From Chinchilla lanigera (Eukaryota > Chordata > Mammalia > Rodentia > Chinchillidae): 64,000 bases of DNA. The translations under genes were made by a program, and so were the position numbers. The notes beneath the pieces were generated by a model. That model was not told where the DNA came from. It saw only the letters and a program-made list of their open reading frames with translations, and did no database searches. Shown piece after piece: positions 11,595-25,799 of the stretch. The stretch covers positions 8,352,307 through 8,416,306 of the forward strand of contig NW_004955475.1 in the NCBI RefSeq assembly GCF_000276665.1, written 5' to 3'. Positions within the stretch are counted from its first letter, which is position 1. Every line of letters begins with the position of its first letter.

Positions 11595-12869
11595 CTCCCA
11601 GTGCCTATAAACCCTGCTTAATTGCTTCCTCCTTGGGTAAAAAAAATCAAAATAAAGGATTGGGACTGGGGGTCTGCTTCCAGGTTCCAGGGCACGAAGC
11701 CCCAGCCCTAACTGGGAAGGGAAGCCAGAAGGCCAGCTCGAGTCTCCTGGCCTCTCCCCCAGATTGGTGCTGGAGCCTTCTGCCAGGGTCATCCCTGGGT
11801 GGCAAGAGCTTCTGCCACTGGACCCCTCCTGTCAGATTTGCCCCAAGAGCCTGGGGTGAGGAGAGGAGATTGTCCCGGTGCAGTCTGGTGGCAATGAGAG
11901 TATGTGCCTGCACAACTGGGTGGGGGACTGTGAACTAATGGTCCTGGGGTGGCCTTCTCCCCCAGCTTTCCCCCATCCCTCCGGGGCTTGGGGCAGCCGG
12001 CAGGCCTCACACTTGAGTCCTTAGCCAAGTCCAGCTGCCGTAGTTCAGTCTCTCGGTCCTGTTCTGACCTCTTCCTGCCCCCCACTCAGGTTCCCCCACC
12101 TCCAGGGAGTGGGAAGAGCCTGCGATCACATTACAGACCTTCCCCGCAAAGGGTGGGGGTTCAGCTTGGCATTTGGGACCCTTGACTGGAGCAGGGGTGG
12201 GGGCAGCTGCTGACCCCAACCCATACTTGCCTGTTACAAGCAAAAGGGTTGGTCCCAACCCCCTCACAGCTGTTCTAGCTCACAATCCTGGGGAGACCAG
12301 CGCAAGGGGCCCCTTTCTGGTGTGGCTAGGGGCCGGACCCCCTTCTGCTCTGTGGCTGATCAGCCTCAGGCAGGGGCCTGAGAGTGATGAGAACCCAGCC
12401 ATTCCGTGTTCCGCTGCCTTCCTGCCCCCACCTAGGGCATCCAGGCCAGAGTAAGAAGGGCCTGTGAGGCTGAGGTGGGGACTGAATGGAGGGTTCCCAT
12501 TCTTCCCTTGGGCTTTTTGTTGCCTTACCAGCTCAGGTGAAGGGATGGGTGGGCCTTGGATACTACTGTGCATCACTGTTTTCGGGGTAGGGGGTGGCTA
12601 GGACTATGGGGAGAGTGGGCCAACTGGGAGGCTGCTGGATGCCATGAGAATATGAAGTTTGGGGGAGAGTCCACCCCGTGGTTGTTAGGGGAGCTGAGGG
12701 TGGGGGGACGTTTTGGGATCCTTGTCCCATGGATGGTAGAAGCCCCTCCTGGGTGTGTTTTTGTGGCAGTGGTTTTGGGTCAGGGTGCTGCAGCTAGAGG
12801 TATAAGCACTTTCAGCTTCTACTTTTAAGTGATACTGTGGTTGGTATGCTAATAAGCAGGCAGCACCTT

Positions 12870-13015
12870 GCTACTTACAGTGCATTCTCATATATGATCT
12901 CATCGGATGTGCCCAACAGCCCTGGGAAGTAGGTATTGGTTCCATTTTCCAGATACTGAGGTGCATGCCCAGAAAAGGGAAGTGCTGTGTCTGCAGTCAG
13001 TCAGTGACTTGTCTG
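12870..13015 (-). repeat. MIR fragment, antisense
   Basis: CTCATCGGATGTGCCCAACAGCCCTGG, AAGTAGGTATTGGTTCC, TTTTCCAGATACTGAGG and GTGACTTGTCTGAGG appear in antisense MIR order. Confidence 0.7.
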
Positions 13016-14241
13016 AGGGAGCAGATCTGTGCTTTGTGTCATTTTTTGCGTACTGTCCTGCTGCCGTGGAATCTAGGAGAGATAGGAATTGAAGGTGGTG
13101 TTTGGAAAGAGGTGCTGGCCCCTGCTACCCCTGGGTTCCCCTCTCATCTCACAGGTGTGCATGCATTTGTCCTTGTGACTCAGGCCCTGTCTGGGTGAGG
13201 TGAGCCATGTTCTGGCTTCCTCGTTTAACTTTCTTAGGCCTACATCCAAGGGCAGCCTGCTCCAGTGACCTAAACCAGAGGCAGCCAACTAACTGCCTGG
13301 CACTCTCTGAGCTCTGAGTAGCTCCTTTGGTCTCTGTCTGGGTCAGGAACCTTTCCCTCTCAGGCACCCCTTGGAAAATGTTAACCCCCCAGTGGACGCT
13401 ACGTGAGGCAGAGGAAAGGCATAGTTCACGTAGGTGGGGAGGGTGACTTCCTCTGAGACTCTCCTGGCTTCCCTGCCTCCGACAGAGCTGTGTGTGTGCC
13501 AGGACCCAGCTGCTGTACCTGCCCACCCACGCCTGGGCGGGCACTGCTGGGACACGCCAGGCCTGCTCCTGCCGCCTCGGGGGCTGGGTGGAGCTGGGGG
13601 AGTGAAAGAGGAGCCTTTAATTTGGGGGCTCCCCACCCTAGCTGGGATGAGAGCAGGCTTGAGCTCTGGCTTGGGGTCTAGCCTGGTCTTACCACCCTGA
13701 GGATATGGGCATAGTGAGGGGGTCACCAAAGCAAGGCTGTGGTTAGAGTCTTCCACGAATTTGGATTTGCCTGGCCTGAGATTAGGCTCCCCCTTCAGCC
13801 ACTCTCTGACCATAGTTTGTTAGGGCCTGAGGGGGAGGGGTAGGAGGAAAGATCACGTATACCTGGTGGGTCATGGGCAGCGTTTTGAGCACAGCTGTCC
13901 CAACTTCAAGCTCTCCCCTCTGTAGATAGTATGTGTAAGGTCAGAGACGAGCTCATCTGGACAAAGGGTGCAAGAGGTGAGGAGACTGGCAGGGGCCCAT
14001 TGGTTACTGTGTAGCCCAGGGTTTGGGGGGGCTGCTGTCCCCAGATCCCACAGGCTTTTCCTATCCCAGGATCCTTTTGAGCAGTCATGGTGGTACTTCT
14101 AATCTCAGGGTGACAGGGAAGGGGCAGGCCATAAGAAAGGAGCTAGAATAGTTCATAGGGCTTCCCCCAAGTCCTGTTCCTTGCTAGGGTGGCCACCTAC
14201 GGTCCCAGGGCCATCAGAGGCTAGGGAAGGAAGGCTTCAGG

Positions 14242-14257
14242 GGTTACCATGGTGACC
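14242..14257. promoter_or_regulatory. RFX X-box-like palindrome in intron 1
   Basis: GGTTACCATGGTGACC is symmetric except for one base pair and matches the RFX consensus GTTNCCATGGNAAC closely. Confidence 0.4.
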
Positions 14258-14721
14258 TCCTTTGGGATTCCTGCTGGGCCATGTCAATCCCCTTATTTTC
14301 CAGAAAAGGGCTTTGTCTGGGGGTGGCCCTGGGCAGGAAAGCTTGGCTTGATAATGGGGGGATGGTAGTGGGTTTTCAGAGGTGGGGTATAAAGAGTTTA
14401 ACTTGGTGACATCCCTTCTTCCTCCTTTTCTACGCTCTACTCCTAACCTAGTAAGAAAAGCAGGAGACTTAGCATCCCCCTATAAAGTATCACTGGTGTT
14501 GTTCCTGGTTTGGGGCTTCACTCTCACCAGCTACCTGCCGACCCCTTGTGATCCCTCACACTTTCTTGGACTTATCATGGGCCAAGATGAAGTTTGCCCA
14601 CTTGAGGCAAGATGCTAAGAAGGTACTAGTGTGAGGGATCAGGGCTAGCGACTATGGGTCTCATCAGGCTCCGCTCCTTTCTGCACTTTAGGGGAAGGTG
14701 AGTTTCCCTTTGCCAGCTGCT

Positions 14722-14729
14722 ATGCAAAT
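14722..14729 (+). promoter_or_regulatory. POU octamer in intron 1
   Basis: ATGCAAAT, the canonical octamer, is followed 8 bases later by ATGCATATTTATGA, a second POU/homeodomain-like run. The surrounding 14,700-14,780 is repeat-free. Confidence 0.4.
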
Positions 14730-15973
14730 GAACTGATGCATATTTATGAAGTCTGTTCATTGAGGATGAAGAGATTCGGAGGGTTGTGGGGGTCAGTAGT
14801 CTTTTCTTCTTCCCCCTCCCTCACCATGGAGACATCTGGTTCTTTAATATCTCTAGATTCAAGGTAGAAGAACCTCAACTAGCTAAAACCCATGTTCCAG
14901 TCCTGGTGCGCTGGGCCAAGTGGTTAGAAAGGTCAGCTGGCCTGTTCCCTTTGCAGTCTCTCTGTGTAGCTATGTTCACATGTCTTGTTGAGGTGTAACT
15001 ATGTAAGGATCAACCAATGATTTAGGTCCTCTCAGATCCCTAGGGAGTTACTATAGGGTTTAGGCCCTTGGCGTTGGCTTTGAGTGCCTCTCTTAAATGG
15101 GAATGTTCATCTGATCATTCATTCACTCATCTAAACGACCTGCACTCCATAGGCCTCTACAGTTCCTTTGGACTCTACGATGGTGGAAATAGTCTTCCTC
15201 CCATCTGGACAGAACCAATGTGAGCATCAGAAAGTGAAAAACGCCTTGGGAATTACAGAAGCTTTTGTGAAATTTGCGGGCTTTGTATGGTGCATGGGGT
15301 GGGGGTATTCCCTCTCAAATGTTTATTTGGGCTACTGTCCCATGCCTGCTTCCTTTCTGGTCCCTGTAGAGATGTAAAGTTAGGTACTAAAGGAGATGCC
15401 ACCCCATTCTGGCTTTTACTCTCCTGAACCTCAAGATGATAGCTCCCACCTTCATAGAGTGCCACTCGACATGGAAGGAGGGCTGGCTTTCTTCATCTGC
15501 CTCACCCACATGGTGAATTCTCCTCCTTGCCTAGTGGGGTGTCAGTTCCCCTCCTTCGATGGGGATACCAATGAAGGCAGTTGCCCAGAGCTCTTATTGG
15601 GCCCTCGTTGCTTGTCTCCACTGTCTCACTGGCCCTCTTCCCAGGTGATGGTAATAACTTACGAGTTGGTATTCTTCACCAACATAGTTGTGCGGTGCTG
15701 TCAGCTTCACTCTCTGTAAGCACTGCCTTCACCTCTCCATTGTCCTTCTTGCTAGAGGGTCTGTCAGCAGTGAGATGAAACCCACACTGCTTGCTGCGGA
15801 CCTTGAGACCTTAGTGTAGCCCTACCTGCTCTCCACCTCCTTTCTTCCTCTCTATCTTTTCTAGCCAAGCTGGACCAATCACTGCTCTTTACTCTTGCTC
15901 TGTGTTAACATCTTATTTTTTACCCAGGACCTACCATTGTCTTCCTCTTCCTTTTTCTCTTCTTTTCTTTTTC

Positions 15974-16140
15974 AGTACTGGGAATTGAGCCAAGGGCTTT
16001 TGTAATGAGCTACACTCCAAGTCATTTTTTTGTTTTGAGACAGGGTCTTGCTAAGTTCCCAGGCTTGGCTTGAACCTGTGATCCTCCTGCCTCCACCTCC
16101 CGAAATGCTAGGATTACAGACATGCACCCCTATACTTGGC
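15974..16140 (-). repeat. Composite B1-ID SINE, antisense
   Basis: An antisense ID half (TACTGGGAATTGAGCC to GAGCTACACTCC) is followed by an antisense B1 half (TTTGAGACAGGGTCTTGC to GGATTACAGACATGCACCCC). So on the sense strand B1 precedes ID. Confidence 0.85.
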
Positions 16141-16345
16141 TGTATCCTGCCCTTTCTATGGAACCATCTCTGACCATCCTGGTCAGATGGACCATCTCCT
16201 TGCTCTCACTGCCTCCAGCCCTGGCTGTTTGAAACACCATCCTCATACAGATTGCCTGGAGCTGTCTATCACTAGAATGTGACCCTTTTCTCAGCCAAAT
16301 CAGACAATAAAGTCCTTGACAGTGGGGCTGTATCTTTACCATTTC
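16141..16345 (+). repeat. L2 LINE 3' fragment
   Basis: CTGACCATCC, CTGCCTCCAGCCCTGGC and AAAGTCCTTGACAGTGGGGCTGTAT follow the 3' end of L2, diverged. Confidence 0.45.
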
Positions 16346-16439
16346 CCATTGAAGAAACAAGATTGGGCTTATAGGGACTTAGTGTTGGTATCTGATCTTC
16401 TGCCTCTTAGCAAACTATTTCTAAGAAGGATTCAAACAT

Positions 16440-16640
16440 GTTGAGCCCTTAGTGTGGGCTAGGTCCTCTCCATACGCTACCTTGCCTGCCTTCCACAACC
16501 CTGGTGGTAGGGGCTCTTACCACCCAGTTTATAAGTAAGCAAACTAACTCCAAGAGGAGTCAGGCAGTTCATCAAAGGCCACAGAGCTAATGAGGGCCTC
16601 GTCTGGGAGTCTGATTCCAAAGCCTGTATTCTTCCTCCTA
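16440..16640 (-). repeat. MIR fragment, antisense
   Basis: TGAGCCCTTAGTGTGGGCTAGG, then TTATAAGTAAGCAAACT, GTCAGGCAGTTCATCAAAGGCCACAG and GAGTCTGATTCCAAAGCC, in antisense MIR order. Confidence 0.7.
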
Positions 16641-17232
16641 TACACTGCCTTGCTCTCAACTCTACCCAGACCAGGCTCCGAAATGGCCACCGCACCTCCA
16701 CTTCCTTACTGTGTGATTAGGCAAGGACAGTGTCTAGTGAATAGGTGGCCCCGGGCATCTGGCCTCCTATACTTTCCCCCAGTGCCTGGCCTTCTAGCTT
16801 AACTCATAAACTGTGGCTCAAAAGGCTTTTGTCCATCTGCTCTCATGGTTGGCAATAGGAGTGGTCTGGAGGTGAGGGGTTGGAACATGAATGAGTGGGA
16901 TACCTGAGGTCCTGTCTTTTTATGATTTGTTGTCCCTGGTTGGGCCGCTTTCCTCCTTTCCTCTCTTAGGAAGGAGACTGGTGTTTAGGGATTCAGACTC
17001 TTGCACTGCGGGGGCCAGTAGTATGGAGTTGTACCTAGCCAGAGACTATGACCATCATCCCTTTAGCTTTAGGCAATGCCTGTTCCTATCTCCCCATCGT
17101 GTGCAAGATTAACAAGAATGGGGGAAAAGGCACGGGTCCCAGACAGGTTGAGCTCCCCAGCCTTTAACTGGGAGTTGCGGGGGTGGTGGCTAAGGCATGT
17201 GTGGGCTTGTTCTCTCCCTCTCTCTGTCTCTC

Positions 17233-17268
<36 letters not shown>

Positions 17269-17280
17269 AGTAGGTAGGTA
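17233..17280 (+). repeat. (GT)n(GTAT)n microsatellite
   Basis: GT repeats passing into GTAT and GTAG units, about 400 bases before exon 2. Confidence 0.9.
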
Positions 17281-17591
17281 GCAGTGCCCATAAAGGACTG
17301 TGAATGTGTTCGGGGGTAGGGGGACAGGCCCTCCACCTCCAGGCAGCCTGGGAATGACACCTTGGTATCCAGCCCATCTGGCCACGTCAGCCCCCTGCGG
17401 AAATGCCACATTAGGACAAAGGGCTCCCCCAGGTAGGCAGTGCCCCACCCTGCCAAGCACTTAAAGCCTGGCAACCTTGCCCATGGGCCACCCCTTCCAC
17501 GCCCTGCTGGCAGTGTGGCTCTCTCTCTCCACCCTCATCTTGGGGATGGAGGAAGGGCACACAGCCTGCTCTCGCCATCTCCACCCAGTAG

Positions 17592-18992
<1,401 letters not shown>

Positions 18993-19118
18993 ATCCCAAT
19001 GCTGTGACACCTGAACAGCTGACTACCAGCCAGCCTAGCAAGGAGGCAGACAACACTGTCAAGACAGCCACACAGGCCCCGGGTCGGGGCTCCCAGGGTG
19101 ACTCTGACGGCAAGCATG
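18993..19118 (+). CDS. EFNB1: EFNB1 coding exon 4: extracellular stalk
   Basis: Encodes residues 167-208 plus one base, from [10 protein letters not shown] to DSDGKH. This Ser/Thr/Pro/Gly-rich linker joins the receptor-binding domain to the membrane and is the least conserved part of ephrin-B1. In the family it is a target of ectodomain shedding. It is one codon shorter than human in the [11 protein letters not shown] segment, matching the mouse length. Acceptor CCTCAG|A, donor CATG|GTGAGC. In other ephrins this exon can be skipped; skipping here would keep the frame (126 bases), but no evidence of it exists in DNA alone. Confidence 0.94.
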
Positions 19119-19754
<636 letters not shown>

Positions 19755-21190
19755 GTGCCCGGTGCGGCCTTGGGCCCTGAGGGACAGATGGCCTGGACTG
19801 GACCTCTCCTTTTCCCCCCATGCCCCACCCCTGCCAGCTGTGCCCACCTTTGTATTTAGTTTTGTAGTTTCTTGGCTTTTATAATCCCCCTTTTTCCCTG
19901 CCCCCTGGGCTTCGGAGGGGGTGCTTGTGCCCCCAATCCCCATGCTCTTGTGCCTTCCCCCTCTGGCCAGGCCTCTGGGCTCTGTGGGGGCACCCTTTCT
20001 TGGAGGGCAGGGTTGGACGCTGATAGACAGCAGGCGGGGAGATGGCCCCCTGGCCCCGCCCCCTCCCTCACTCCCTTCCCCTTTCCCAGGACTGCTTGTC
20101 CACTATCATCACTGTTTTTAATGCTTTTGTGTTCATTTTTTTAGCTGTCAACTCATTTTCATCTGTTTTTTTGAAGAAAAATGGAAAAAATATACAAGGC
20201 AGCCCCTCCCCAGGCTCTCTAAGCCTGGCTTGACCCAGTATAAGAGGGCCTGGGGCAGGATGTGGCCAGCCAGGAAGCAGAGGATGGCATTGCTTTTATA
20301 GACTCCTTGGTATTTCAGGGGGTGGAGCGAGCAGGCCAGGCCCAAAAGGGAGAGTGCCACTGGCCAAGGTGTACCACCTTCCCTGCTTCCACAGAGCTGA
20401 TCCTGGCAATGGGGTAGTGGCTGCCACCCTTCCACCAAAAAGAAAAAAAATATCCCTTCCTTGTGGGATTCTTGGGCATCTCTTGCCTCCCTCACTCTCA
20501 CGGTAATTAATGTCTTAATTGGCTGTTGCCTGGGGAACAGCAGAGCTGCTGCAGGCAGATGACCTCATGGGGGGTGGAGGAAAGTGAGGTGCCCAGGTGG
20601 CTATTTGCCCTGCAGAGCTGGGAGTTCCCCACCGCCGCCCTGTTCTCTCCTTACCTTTGCCATCCTTTGGCCTGGTGGGGAAACAGAGGCCCAAGGTGGA
20701 AACCTAGGCGGGTATAAGGCCAGGTGGCCTGCTCCTTTTCTGGGCTTTAGCACAGATGGGTGCCCTCCCACGCCCAACCTGACCCCCCCTGCCCCTCCTC
20801 TCCCCCCAGTCACGGGCTGGGGCCTGGAAAGAGGAAGAGGCTGCCCAGGATTGCCCGCTGTGCACTTTGACCCCGGCTCCTTGCCAGCACGGCTGCTAGC
20901 AGACTGCCACTGGAGCGTGCCTTGAGGCACTCCTAGAGCAGCCATGGAAGGAGCTGGGCCTTACAACTATCCACCTCCACACTGCCTCCTGGCCAGCTGC
21001 CCACCCTGGTGCCAGGTGGGAGAGGGAGCAGAACAGCCAGCCCCTTCCAGGTGGCAGTCGGAAGGGTTGTTTTGTTTTGTTTTGTTTTGTTTCTGTTGCC
21101 ATTTGTGTAAATACTAGTCTTTTTGGAAAAAAATAATGTAAAGATGTTTTGTATAAACTCTGAATTATTTTCTTGTTGCTTTTTTCTTAG
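19755..21190 (+). other. EFNB1: EFNB1 3' UTR (end approximate)
   Basis: About 1.4 kb from the stop codon to an A-rich tract near 21,205. No canonical AATAAA is seen near the end. TATAAA at 21152-21157 is the best variant signal, and a GT-rich stretch begins after 21,235, as expected downstream of cleavage. A TTTTG repeat lies at 21068-21092. TGTAAATA at 21106-21113 matches the Pumilio element. An AT-motif patch, GGTAATTAATG followed by TTAATTGGC, sits at 20501-20525. The end could differ by tens of bases. Confidence 0.7.
21106..21113 (+). promoter_or_regulatory. Pumilio-type element in the EFNB1 3' UTR
   Basis: TGTAAATA exactly matches the TGTANATA consensus bound by PUM1/2, located close to the predicted mRNA end where such sites are often active. 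An 8-mer can arise by chance; function is inference. Confidence 0.45.
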
Positions 21191-21284
21191 AAAAAAATGA
21201 GAACTAAAAAAAAAAAATTAACCACATGGAGAAATGAGTGTAAAATGGTGTCGTGATGTTGGGGAAGGGAGTGTAAGAGTGTGT

Positions 21285-21320
21285 ATTTGTATGCACGTGT
21301 GCGTGTGTGTGTGTGTGTGC
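21285..21320 (+). repeat. (GT)n microsatellite just past the EFNB1 3' end
   Basis: GT-rich run that may double as the GT-rich downstream element for polyadenylation. Confidence 0.7.
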
Positions 21321-21329
21321 ATGTGCAGG

Positions 21330-22790
21330 CACTGTATGATGTGTGCCCAAACCACAGGTGACTGGGGCAGGTATGGGAAGAGGGTGGCTGTCCTAGCAGA
21401 CTGAGATGTTTCAAGTGCCCTGTGCTCCTCCTGCTGCCCCCTCCCCTCCTAGGTTTCTCTGTCCTCCAGTTCTGCTATCACAGAGCCTGGGACCGTTCTC
21501 TCCCATCCATCCTGTCACCTCTGTAGCACAGGCCATAGGCATCTGCCTAGCTTGGCACCTGGCTCAGCTAGAAAGAATTGACGGGGGCAGGGGTGCTCCC
21601 GTGGGGACTTGAGTGTGTCCACACATACTGCCACCACCTGGCTGCGACTAGATCTGGAACCTGCTTGCAGGTCCAGCCCTGCCCTGCTTCAAGACACTGG
21701 AAATAGATAGAAATAGCTTCCTAACAGCCGAGTCCCAGCCTCAGCCTACCAGGTACTAGGGTGGCTTCAGGATGTCTCGTCCATCTCTCAGATAGAACAT
21801 CTTCCTTCTCTTGTGTTCAGAGCTGGCCACGCCAGAGCTGACTGGTAGTGGAAGCCCTGAGGTTGGGGCAGCCCTAAGCACTCCATCTCCCTTCCACAGG
21901 CTAAAGAATAACTTGGTTGATGAGGGCCCTGAAGAAGGCTTGGCCTTGATCCCATGGTAGAGCTGCAGACCCGCAGGGCTTGGGGCTTCCCTGCTCCAGC
22001 CGGAGCAGCTTGTGGGTCTTGTGGGAGGACTCCCTGCGGAGATGGTGAAGACAGATGTCAGGGGAGGAAGAAAGACAAGTGAGATCTCAGCAGCTAAAAC
22101 TGGGTAAGAAGGCCACAAAGGAATGGAGGAGGAGGAAGGAAGGGGAGGGTAAGTAAGGAATCCAGAGGAGGAAGCCCTAGCAAATCAGCCAGGGAGCAGG
22201 CCGGGCTCTGTGGGAAGAGGGGAGCACACGGAGAAGGAAGGGAGAAGAGAGCTATGGGATTTGCAGGCAGAAGGAAGGGAGGCTGGACTAAAGCAGGGTT
22301 GGGCTAGGGTGCTCCTAGAGCCAGCTGGGGCAGAGGCTGTTTATTTGGTTTCTCATTAACCAAAGGAAGTGCCTGGATCAGATGGGGCCTCTGCTGTTTG
22401 ACTGCCTGCCCAGAGTGAGGGCTTTAGGCTGGGGTCTCTAACCAGGGCTGCTCCGGCCAGATGAGTGCCTCCAACTGAGGCAGAGCTGGAGCTAGGCTGG
22501 GGAAGCACCTCCTGCGCTTCTCCAACTGAGTGCCTTTGAGTATTTCCCACCAGGTTCAGGCTAGCTGCTGCCCTTGCCAGACAGGTGGGGGATGGAATTC
22601 CTAGGGGCCCTGGGAGTAGGCTGTGGAATGTAAGGTAAAATTGGAAGGAGAGGACTGAAAGAAGAATGGGGCCGTCCATTGGACAGCGCAGGGGCTTGCG
22701 TTCAGCATGGGCTCTCTGGCTGCCCACACTGTACTGATCACACTGTGGTGCTTAGTTACTCCTTGTGGGTAGCGTCCTTCACTGAGCTAG
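21330..22790. other. 3' flank of EFNB1, nothing recognised
   Basis: No repeat family or gene identified. The purine-rich stretch 22,110-22,290 creates spurious open frames. Confidence 0.5.
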
Positions 22791-22794
22791 TGCC

Positions 22795-22980
22795 TGCTGC
22801 TTTTATTAAACACTTTTACATATGTTATCTCATCAAGCCTTGTTAAATGTCGTGAGAGGGTGGCAGGTAGGAATTATTTGCCTCCTGTTTGAATTGAGGA
22901 AACTGAAACCCTACCTGTAGCTTGCCCAAGCGCACAGGTGAGCAGGGACACTAGGATTGCAGCCCAGGCATTTTACACCA
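22795..22980 (-). repeat. MIR fragment, antisense
   Basis: TATTAAACACTTTTACATATGTTATCTCATC, AGGAAACTGAAACC and TTGCCCAAGCGCACAGGTGAGCAGGGAC follow antisense MIR. Confidence 0.75.
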
Positions 22981-22984
22981 TGAG

Positions 22985-24990
22985 CAAATAGCAGTTTCCT
23001 GAGAGCAAGAGGCATGACTCCCCCTCTTTTTCCTCCCCTACTTCTTGCCTCTTACTTCCTTGGAGATCTGGAGGAACAGGAGCCCTCCCTACTCCCAGCT
23101 CCATTCTCTTCCCATCTGTCTGGGTCAGGGAGGAAGCAGGTTTAGCTTGCTGGCAGCAGGTGGTGTGAGCCTCCAGTGGTATGGCCCCAGAGCTGCCCCA
23201 CCCTCACTCGCCTTCCTGTCCTAGCTGGGCCCAAGCTCCTGGTGACTCAGGGATAGAGGATGCTTCCCAGGTGAGGGTGGGGCTGCCTGGCTTCCTCCGA
23301 AAGCTGAACCCAGTTTGCCCATGAAGCCAAATTGAGCAGATGCTAGCCAGGCCTCAGTTTCCCTGGAGGAACAGGCTTTATAAGGCTAGAAAGCCAAGGC
23401 TCATGTAACCTTGTGCCAGTCAATGTTAAGCTCCCACAAGACCTCCCTGAGGCACAAGGGATGTGGATGACCTGACACCCTCAGTACAGAGTCATAAACG
23501 TGGATTGAAGAACTCGGGTAACCCAGCTGGGGCCATCCTAGGTTGGGCTGCTGAGCAAGTGGCCCTCCAGCAACCTGGTATCAATCACTCTCGGAAATCC
23601 GGCCTGCCTGCCTGCCTGCCTGGCCTCCTGCTCTGCCTGGGCACGTCTCGGTCCCTCTGACACCCCAGCTGAGTCAGCCCCAGCCTGCCTGGGGACCCTC
23701 CTCGCCCATCTGCTGCCAGCCTCCTATACAGCTGGCCATTGGATCTGGAGGGCTGGGACCCCAGCTGGTGCTTGTTAGGTTGGCTCCCCCTTTAGGAGAC
23801 TGCTGAGGGGGAAAGCAGCCCCCACCCAGAACAGGGGTCACAGGGCCCAAAATGAAAGCAATTCAAGGGCATGGGGGAGACAGTGATTATAGGGTCTGTT
23901 TCCAGTGGCTAATTATCCAGCAGGCAAAGAGAAAGGAAAGAAGGGAAAACTGGGGGATGGGAAAAATGAGGAACTTGTGAAAGGAGATGGGAAGGTAGAG
24001 GCCTTTGCCTTAATCCGGGGGAAGGGACCCGGGCTGAGAGGCTAGATGCTGAGGGCCTGTTTTCTCTGCCATGACTTCCTTTCTGACAGGGGCATGTGGG
24101 TCCCTGCCTCACTGGGCCTTAATTTCCCTGGCTGGTTGGGAGAATGGTATCAGACTTATTCAGAAAGTATTTACCAAACATCTGCTATAAGCCCGTCCGT
24201 GATCGGGACACTGGATTATCAGCAGAGGTGAGGTCCCAGGGACCTACTATTCTAAATGCCTTGAGTGCTCGGCTAACTCGGTGCTCCTGTGATGACTGGG
24301 TGGTGGGAATGTGAGAGGCAGAATGGAAGATACATGGATGAAAAACTTGGGTTCTAAAGTTGGTCTTTCATTTATTCATCTATCTATTCCAACAAGTGTT
24401 CGATGCCTAGCACACGGTAAGCACCTGTTCTTTCTCCTGTGAAGAATGCGGGAGGGGGCAGTCTGGCTTTGGGGCTTTTGGGAGTTCTTGCCTTGAGAAT
24501 GGACCCCAAGATCTGGCTGTTCCTGCCATCAGTGTCCAAAATTGGCGTTTTGCAATGTTTCTAAACATCTGCATGAAAAAGTTATCTGGCAGCTCTGGGA
24601 CCATGTACCCAAGATCACTTTCCAAAGCCTGTTGGTAGAAGCTGCCACGACTAACAGAGGTGTCCTCAGCCCTGGGCTGTCCCTGTGGCTCCATGGTTGG
24701 GTTCCCCCAGCCCATCCAGAGGTGGTGAGTGAGGACCTGGCTTCTGAGGGAAGGGGCTTCCCTCTTTCTCTGGCCAAACCCTGGGGAAAGGCTCTCTGTG
24801 GCTTTTTCAGTTCCAGCTTCTGGAAATCCTGAGATCTATGCCTGTACCCTGGCAGAAATCTGGAGGTCTTACTTTCAGGGGGGCAAGCTGGCTGGTGGCC
24901 TGGCCTCCCTAGCTGCCCTACCTGCTTAGTACAATCCAAGAAATTAGAGACCAGAAATGGTACAGCTAGGACTTTCCTGAGAACTCCTTT
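22985..24990. other. Intergenic, mostly unique
   Basis: No gene recognised. A TGCC-rich run is at 23604-23621. An L2-like fragment may lie at 24150-24215. A short AT-motif site, GGCTAATTATCC, is at 23907-23918. Confidence 0.5.
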
Positions 24991-24999
24991 CGAGACCAA

Positions 25000-25090
25000 A
25001 GTCCTCATGAGGAAACTGAGGCCCAGAGACTGGAGAGGATTTACCCAAGGATACACAGAGACTGCTGGCAGAGCCGGGCCTAGGAACCAG
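25000..25090 (-). repeat. MIR fragment, antisense
   Basis: CTCATGAGGAAACTGAGGCCCAGAGACTGGAGAGG and CACAGAGACTGCTGGCAGAGCCGGG are the conserved core of antisense MIR. Confidence 0.75.
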
Positions 25091-25165
25091 CTTCCTGCGT
25101 CACAGGCCAGAGCAGGTTGCCTTTCTCACACACTATGGCTTTGTTCTCCCAGAATCTCCAGAAGA

Positions 25166-25169
25166 ATGT

Positions 25170-25216
<47 letters not shown>

Positions 25217-25292
25217 TGTGTGTGTACATGCGCTCGAGTGAATCAAACAAATAGATATAGATAGATATAGATAGAGAGAGAGAGAGAGAGAT
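25166..25292 (+). repeat. Compound microsatellite (GT)n(GA)n ... (GATATA)n(GA)n
   Basis: A GT run, a GA run, a short unique break, then AGATAT units and a second GA run. Confidence 0.95.
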
Positions 25293-25725
25293 AAACTGTG
25301 TAAGTTTAGACAAGGCATTACTAAAGCCACATAATGTAACCGTGAGGAAACTCTCGTCCTGGGAGATTTAGACCGGGTGCAAAGCAGACATCGAAAATGT
25401 ACTAATAGGCCAGCCCCGTTCCTGGGAGCCCTTCCCCTGTACAGCTCGCATAGCTCTGAAACCACTCATCCCGCACAACAGCTTGGCGGCATCTGCAAGG
25501 CCTGAGCCCAGAACTGTGCATCTCAAGGCTGAGTGGAGGCTGAAAGGTCCGGGAGCTTTACACTTGGATACTGAGCGGGGCTGCCTAGCCTCCCTGGGCA
25601 CACCTCAGAGCTGCCCCCCACCCAGGCTGCCCGGGCCCTTCCGGCCAGCCTGACAGTTAGCTGTCCTTGCCCTGTCTTCAGTCCCCCTGCACACACTAAT
25701 AGCCATGGCAGTAACATGCTTTCAC

Positions 25726-25733
25726 ATGCAAAT
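25726..25733 (+). promoter_or_regulatory. POU octamer
   Basis: ATGCAAAT within CACATGCAAATTGC. Isolated motif match only. Confidence 0.25.
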
Positions 25734-25799
25734 TGCTATGGAATTCTCAGCCCCTGCCTGTGCCCCAGCCCCCAGGGCCTCCCCCTGGGCAGATTCAGA

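Noticed and set aside
25160..25300. Regulatory GAGA element
   Set aside because: It is a plain compound microsatellite.
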